Part shown: one piece after another, positions 5,486-7,675 of the stretch
Numbering within the stretch: the stretch's first letter is position 1
Layout of the letters: every line of letters starts with the position of its first letter
NCBI GenBank assembly: GCA_028865845.1
Contig: JAGWJK010000176.1
Span: 1-7,675 of the forward strand
Reading direction: 5' to 3'
From: Rhizobiaceae bacterium
GTDB lineage: Bacteria > Pseudomonadota > Alphaproteobacteria > Rhizobiales > Rhizobiaceae
DNA length: 7,675 bases
Made by a program: the position numbers and the translations under genes
Notes under the pieces: model-generated
What the model saw: only the letters and a program-made list of their open reading frames with translations
Databases searched by the model: none
Told to the model about the DNA's origin: nothing

Positions 5486-6195
5486 TGCTCGTTTTCAGTC
5501 GGCGGGTTGATCGTGTGCTTCAGGATCAACGGCATCTGCGACAGCGTGAACAGGATGGTGATCGGCATCGTGCCCCAGACCTTGAACGTCACCCAGAGAT
5601 TATCGGCCGCCTTGACGTCCGGCAGGTAGTAGGCGTTCGATCCGCGCCAGACGACTTCGTTGAGCACCGCGAGGAAAAGGAAGAAGATGCCCCAGCGCAG
5701 CGTCAGCTTGCGCCAGCCTTCGGCGTCGAGCTGGAAGGCGGCGTTGAAGACATAGCCGAGCAGCGACCTGCCGAAGGCAAGTCCGCCGAGCAGCACCACG
5801 CCGAACAGCGCATTGATGATCGTCGGCTTCATCTTGATGAAGGTTTCGTTCTGCAGATAGATGCCGAGCGCCCCGAAGGTAACGACGACGATGCCGGACA
5901 CGAAGGGCATCAGCGGCAGATGGCCAAGCATGATCTTCGAGACGATCAGCGACAGCACCGTCGCGGCCATGAACAGCGCGGTCGCGACGAACAACGGGCC
6001 GCCGAGCGTTGCCAATGCCGGAAATTTCTGTACGAGCCAGTCGCCCCTGAGATTGCCGAAGAAAAACACCAGCAACGGCCCGAGCTCAAGCACGAGCTTC
6101 AGCAACGGATGATGCCGATCTGCGGCACTCGGGGTGATGTCACTCTCGCTGGTCGTCATCGCAGCACTTTCGTTTTGGTCGAGCTTATTGGTCAT
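5482..6195 (-). CDS. ispZ: Septation protein A family (IspZ/YciB) membrane protein
   Basis: This is an inner-membrane protein of the YciB/IspZ family, linked to intracellular septation and cell-envelope integrity; its exact biochemical role is not settled. The 237-residue product has the family start [20 protein letters not shown] (about 29-48), the loop [19 protein letters not shown] (about 146-164), [18 protein letters not shown] (167-184) and the end [20 protein letters not shown] (201-220). About five to six membrane spans are expected. Its ATG overlaps the ftsY stop (ATGA), favouring that start. An internal Met13 would drop a polar, poorly conserved tail and is an alternative start. Its stop overlaps the next start in the same way. 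Confidence 0.93.
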   Translation of the reverse strand: MTNKLDQNESAAMTTSESDITPSAADRHHPLLKLVLELGPLLVFFFGNLRGDWLVQKFPALATLGGPLFVATALFMAATVLSLIVSKIMLGHLPLMPFVSGIVVVTFGALGIYLQNETFIKMKPTIINALFGVVLLGGLAFGRSLLGYVFNAAFQLDAEGWRKLTLRWGIFFLFLAVLNEVVWRGSNAYYLPDVKAADNLWVTFKVWGTMPITILFTLSQMPLILKHTINPPTENEQ

Positions 6196-7675
6196 TGAGC
6201 GCCGATCCCGGCGATCGCCTCGGCGAAATCCTGGGCCTCGAAGGGCTCAAGATCGTCTACACCTTCGCCGACACCGATGAAATAGACCGGCAGCTTGTGT
6301 TTGGCCGAGATGGCGACGAGGATGCCGCCGCGCGCCGTGCCGTCGAGCTTGGTCATGATCAGGCCGTTGACGCCCGCGACGTTGCGGAAGATTTCCACCT
6401 GGTTCAATGCGTTTTGCCCGGTCGTCGCATCGAGCGTCTGCAGCACGGTATGCGGCGCATCCGGATCGAGTTTGCCGAGCACGCGGACGATCTTTTCAAG
6501 CTCCGCCATCAGCTCGGCCTTGTTCTGCAGCCGGCCGGCGGTGTCGATGATCAGCACGTCGCTCTTGTTGGCCTTGGCCTGCTGGAAGGCATCGAAGGCA
6601 AGACCGGCCGCATCGGCGCCGAGCTTTGTGCCGATGAATTCCGACTTGGTGCGGTCTGCCCATATCTTCAGTTGCTCGATCGCCGCGGCACGGAACGTAT
6701 CGCCGGCGGCGACCATAACCTTGAGACCCGCGCCCGACAGTTTCGCCGCCAGCTTGCCGATCGTCGTCGTCTTGCCGGTACCGTTGACGCCGACGACGAG
6801 GATGACATGCGGCTTGTGGCTGAGATCGAGCTGCAGCGGCTTGGCGACCGGCTTCAGCACCTTGGCGATTTCCTGCGCCATGATGCGGCTCACATCCTCG
6901 CCGCTCACATCCTTGCCATAGCGTTCCGAGGCGAGCGTATCGGTCACCCGCATCGCGGTCTCGACGCCGAGATCGGCCTGGATCAGAAGATCTTCCAAAT
7001 CCTGCAGCGTCTGTTCGTCCAGCTTGCGCTTGGTAAAGAGCGCCGAGATCTGGCCCGTCAGCTGCGACGAGGTGCGCGCGAGACCGGCGCGAAGCTTCTG
7101 GAACCAGGTCCGCTTCTGCTTCGGGGCCTCGGGCTCCGGCTCGACGACGGTCGATGCGGTGGCAAAGCCTTTGGGAAGGATGGGGGGCGTGGCCGAGGTC
7201 TCTATGCTTTCCGACGGGGACTCTGTCGGAGATTCGGTGGTCTCCAACGAGAGTTTCATGTCGGTGGGGGCTTCGTTACCCCCCTCTGTCCTGTCGGACA
7301 TCTCCCCCACAGGGGGAGAGATCGTTTCGGGCGCAGCAGCCTCCGTCATCACATCGGCTTCGGCGTTCTCGGTCTGCGCCGGTTCACCAATTTCGTTCCC
7401 GTCAGCCTCTTGAGAAGCAGCGAGCTCATGCCAGGCGGCTGTCTCTGCAGGTTGTTCGGCCTGTTGCTCCTGCTCTTCAGGCGCCGCATCCTCCAACCGA
7501 TCTCCCCCCTCGTGGGGGAGATGTCCCGAAGGCACAGAGGGGGGTGACGCAGGCTCGGCAAACTCAGAGCCGACGGAAGGTTCCGTGCCAATAGCCTCCG
7601 GCTCCGCAACAGGCGCTTCAGCCTTGGCCGAAACCTCTTCCGGCGCCTGTTCCTCCACCGGCTTTTCGCGGCCGA
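6192..7675 (-). CDS. ftsY: Signal recognition particle receptor FtsY (5' end beyond window)
   Basis: FtsY is the membrane-associated SRP GTPase that docks ribosome-SRP complexes for co-translational membrane insertion. The frame is still open at the right edge; a GTG at 7656-7658 is the first internal start codon, but the true start is probably outside. Numbering from that GTG, the acidic A domain covers about 1-180, with a [10 protein letters not shown] low-complexity stretch. The N domain follows (about 183-275), then the G domain: P-loop [10 protein letters not shown] (290-299), DTFRAAA (320-326), DTAGR (372-376), TKLDG (436-440) and the closing [12 protein letters not shown] (462-473). 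All GTPase motifs are intact. Unusually, two palindromic repeat modules lie in frame in the A domain. It heads the ftsY-ispZ-UPF0314 operon by ATGA overlaps. Confidence 0.96.
   Translation of the reverse strand, partial: GREKPVEEQAPEEVSAKAEAPVAEPEAIGTEPSVGSEFAEPASPPSVPSGHLPHEGGDRLEDAAPEEQEQQAEQPAETAAWHELAASQEADGNEIGEPAQTENAEADVMTEAAAPETISPPVGEMSDRTEGGNEAPTDMKLSLETTESPTESPSESIETSATPPILPKGFATASTVVEPEPEAPKQKRTWFQKLRAGLARTSSQLTGQISALFTKRKLDEQTLQDLEDLLIQADLGVETAMRVTDTLASERYGKDVSGEDVSRIMAQEIAKVLKPVAKPLQLDLSHKPHVILVVGVNGTGKTTTIGKLAAKLSGAGLKVMVAAGDTFRAAAIEQLKIWADRTKSEFIGTKLGADAAGLAFDAFQQAKANKSDVLIIDTAGRLQNKAELMAELEKIVRVLGKLDPDAPHTVLQTLDATTGQNALNQVEIFRNVAGVNGLIMTKLDGTARGGILVAISAKHKLPVYFIGVGEGVDDLEPFEAQDFAEAIAGIGAQ
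7279..7322 (+). repeat. RIME-like module inside ftsY, inner copy
   Basis: CCCCCCTC is followed by hairpin TGTCC / GGACA (7287-7291 with 7296-7300, loop TGTC) and hairpin CTCCCCC / GGGGGAG (7302-7308 with 7312-7318). It is nearly the same as 1577-1623, in the same orientation. On the ftsY strand it is translated in frame as about [16 protein letters not shown] (residues 112-127 from the GTG) without stop or frameshift. Confidence 0.8.
7500..7547 (-). repeat. RIME-like module inside ftsY, outer copy (inverted)
   Basis: ATCTCCCCC (7500-7508) pairs with GGGGGAGAT (7514-7522). TGTCCC / GGCACA (7522-7527 with 7531-7536) forms an imperfect hairpin, followed by GAGGGGGGT. It matches 1716-1762 in form and orientation. 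On the ftsY strand it is translated as about [17 protein letters not shown] (residues 38-54 from the GTG), in a different reading frame of the module than the inner copy because the module is inverted. Confidence 0.8.

Noticed and set aside
5440..6198. 252-codon plus-strand frame opposite ispZ
   Set aside because: The translation is a Gln/Arg/Glu/His-rich run typical of the complement of a membrane protein gene.
6195..7547. 450-codon open frame on the plus strand opposite ftsY
   Set aside because: It mirrors the codon pattern of ftsY, a certain gene, and its translation is Arg/Leu/Gly/Asp-rich with no recognisable domain; typical of a high-GC antisense frame.

Overview
The window looks like a chromosomal segment of an alphaproteobacterium of the order Rhizobiales, most likely the Rhizobium leguminosarum/etli group. 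The grounds are high GC, the gene order acnA / ccmABCDG / UPF0314 / ispZ / ftsY, close sequence character of each product to rhizobial families, and RIME-like palindromic repeats (Rhizobium-specific intergenic mosaic elements). The gene identities come from reading the translations; no database search was run.

Layout from left to right. Positions 1-581 (minus strand) hold the N-terminal 193 residues of aconitase A, read from a GTG start. A divergent control region (582-864) separates it from the plus-strand cytochrome c maturation (System I) operon: ccmA (865-1512), ccmB (1892-2551), ccmC (2610-3371), ccmD (3376-3549) and ccmG (3546-4157). CcmA and CcmB form an ABC module, CcmC and CcmD handle haem at the inner membrane, and CcmG is the periplasmic thiol reductant that keeps apocytochrome CXXCH cysteines reduced. 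The ccmA-ccmB junction is split by about 380 bases of palindromic repeats. ccmE, ccmF and ccmH are not in the window.

Convergent to ccmG is a small minus-strand gene (4196-4591) for an apparently exported four-cysteine protein resembling the Rap1a/Tai immunity family. It has its own candidate dyad operator and is followed by a second set of palindromic repeats (4712-4891). Then comes a minus-strand operon, ftsY (entering from the right edge, 5' end missing) - ispZ/yciB - UPF0314 (DUF2585). Its genes overlap by 4 bases (ATGA) at both junctions, so they are probably translationally coupled.

The genes are mostly conserved housekeeping functions and I see no clearly new multi-gene system. The most interesting signal is the repeats. 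The same inverted pair of RIME-like modules that lies between ccmA and ccmB also lies inside the ftsY reading frame, where both copies are translated in frame within the acidic N-terminal domain. A secondary point of interest is the lone immunity-like gene sitting between two conserved blocks.
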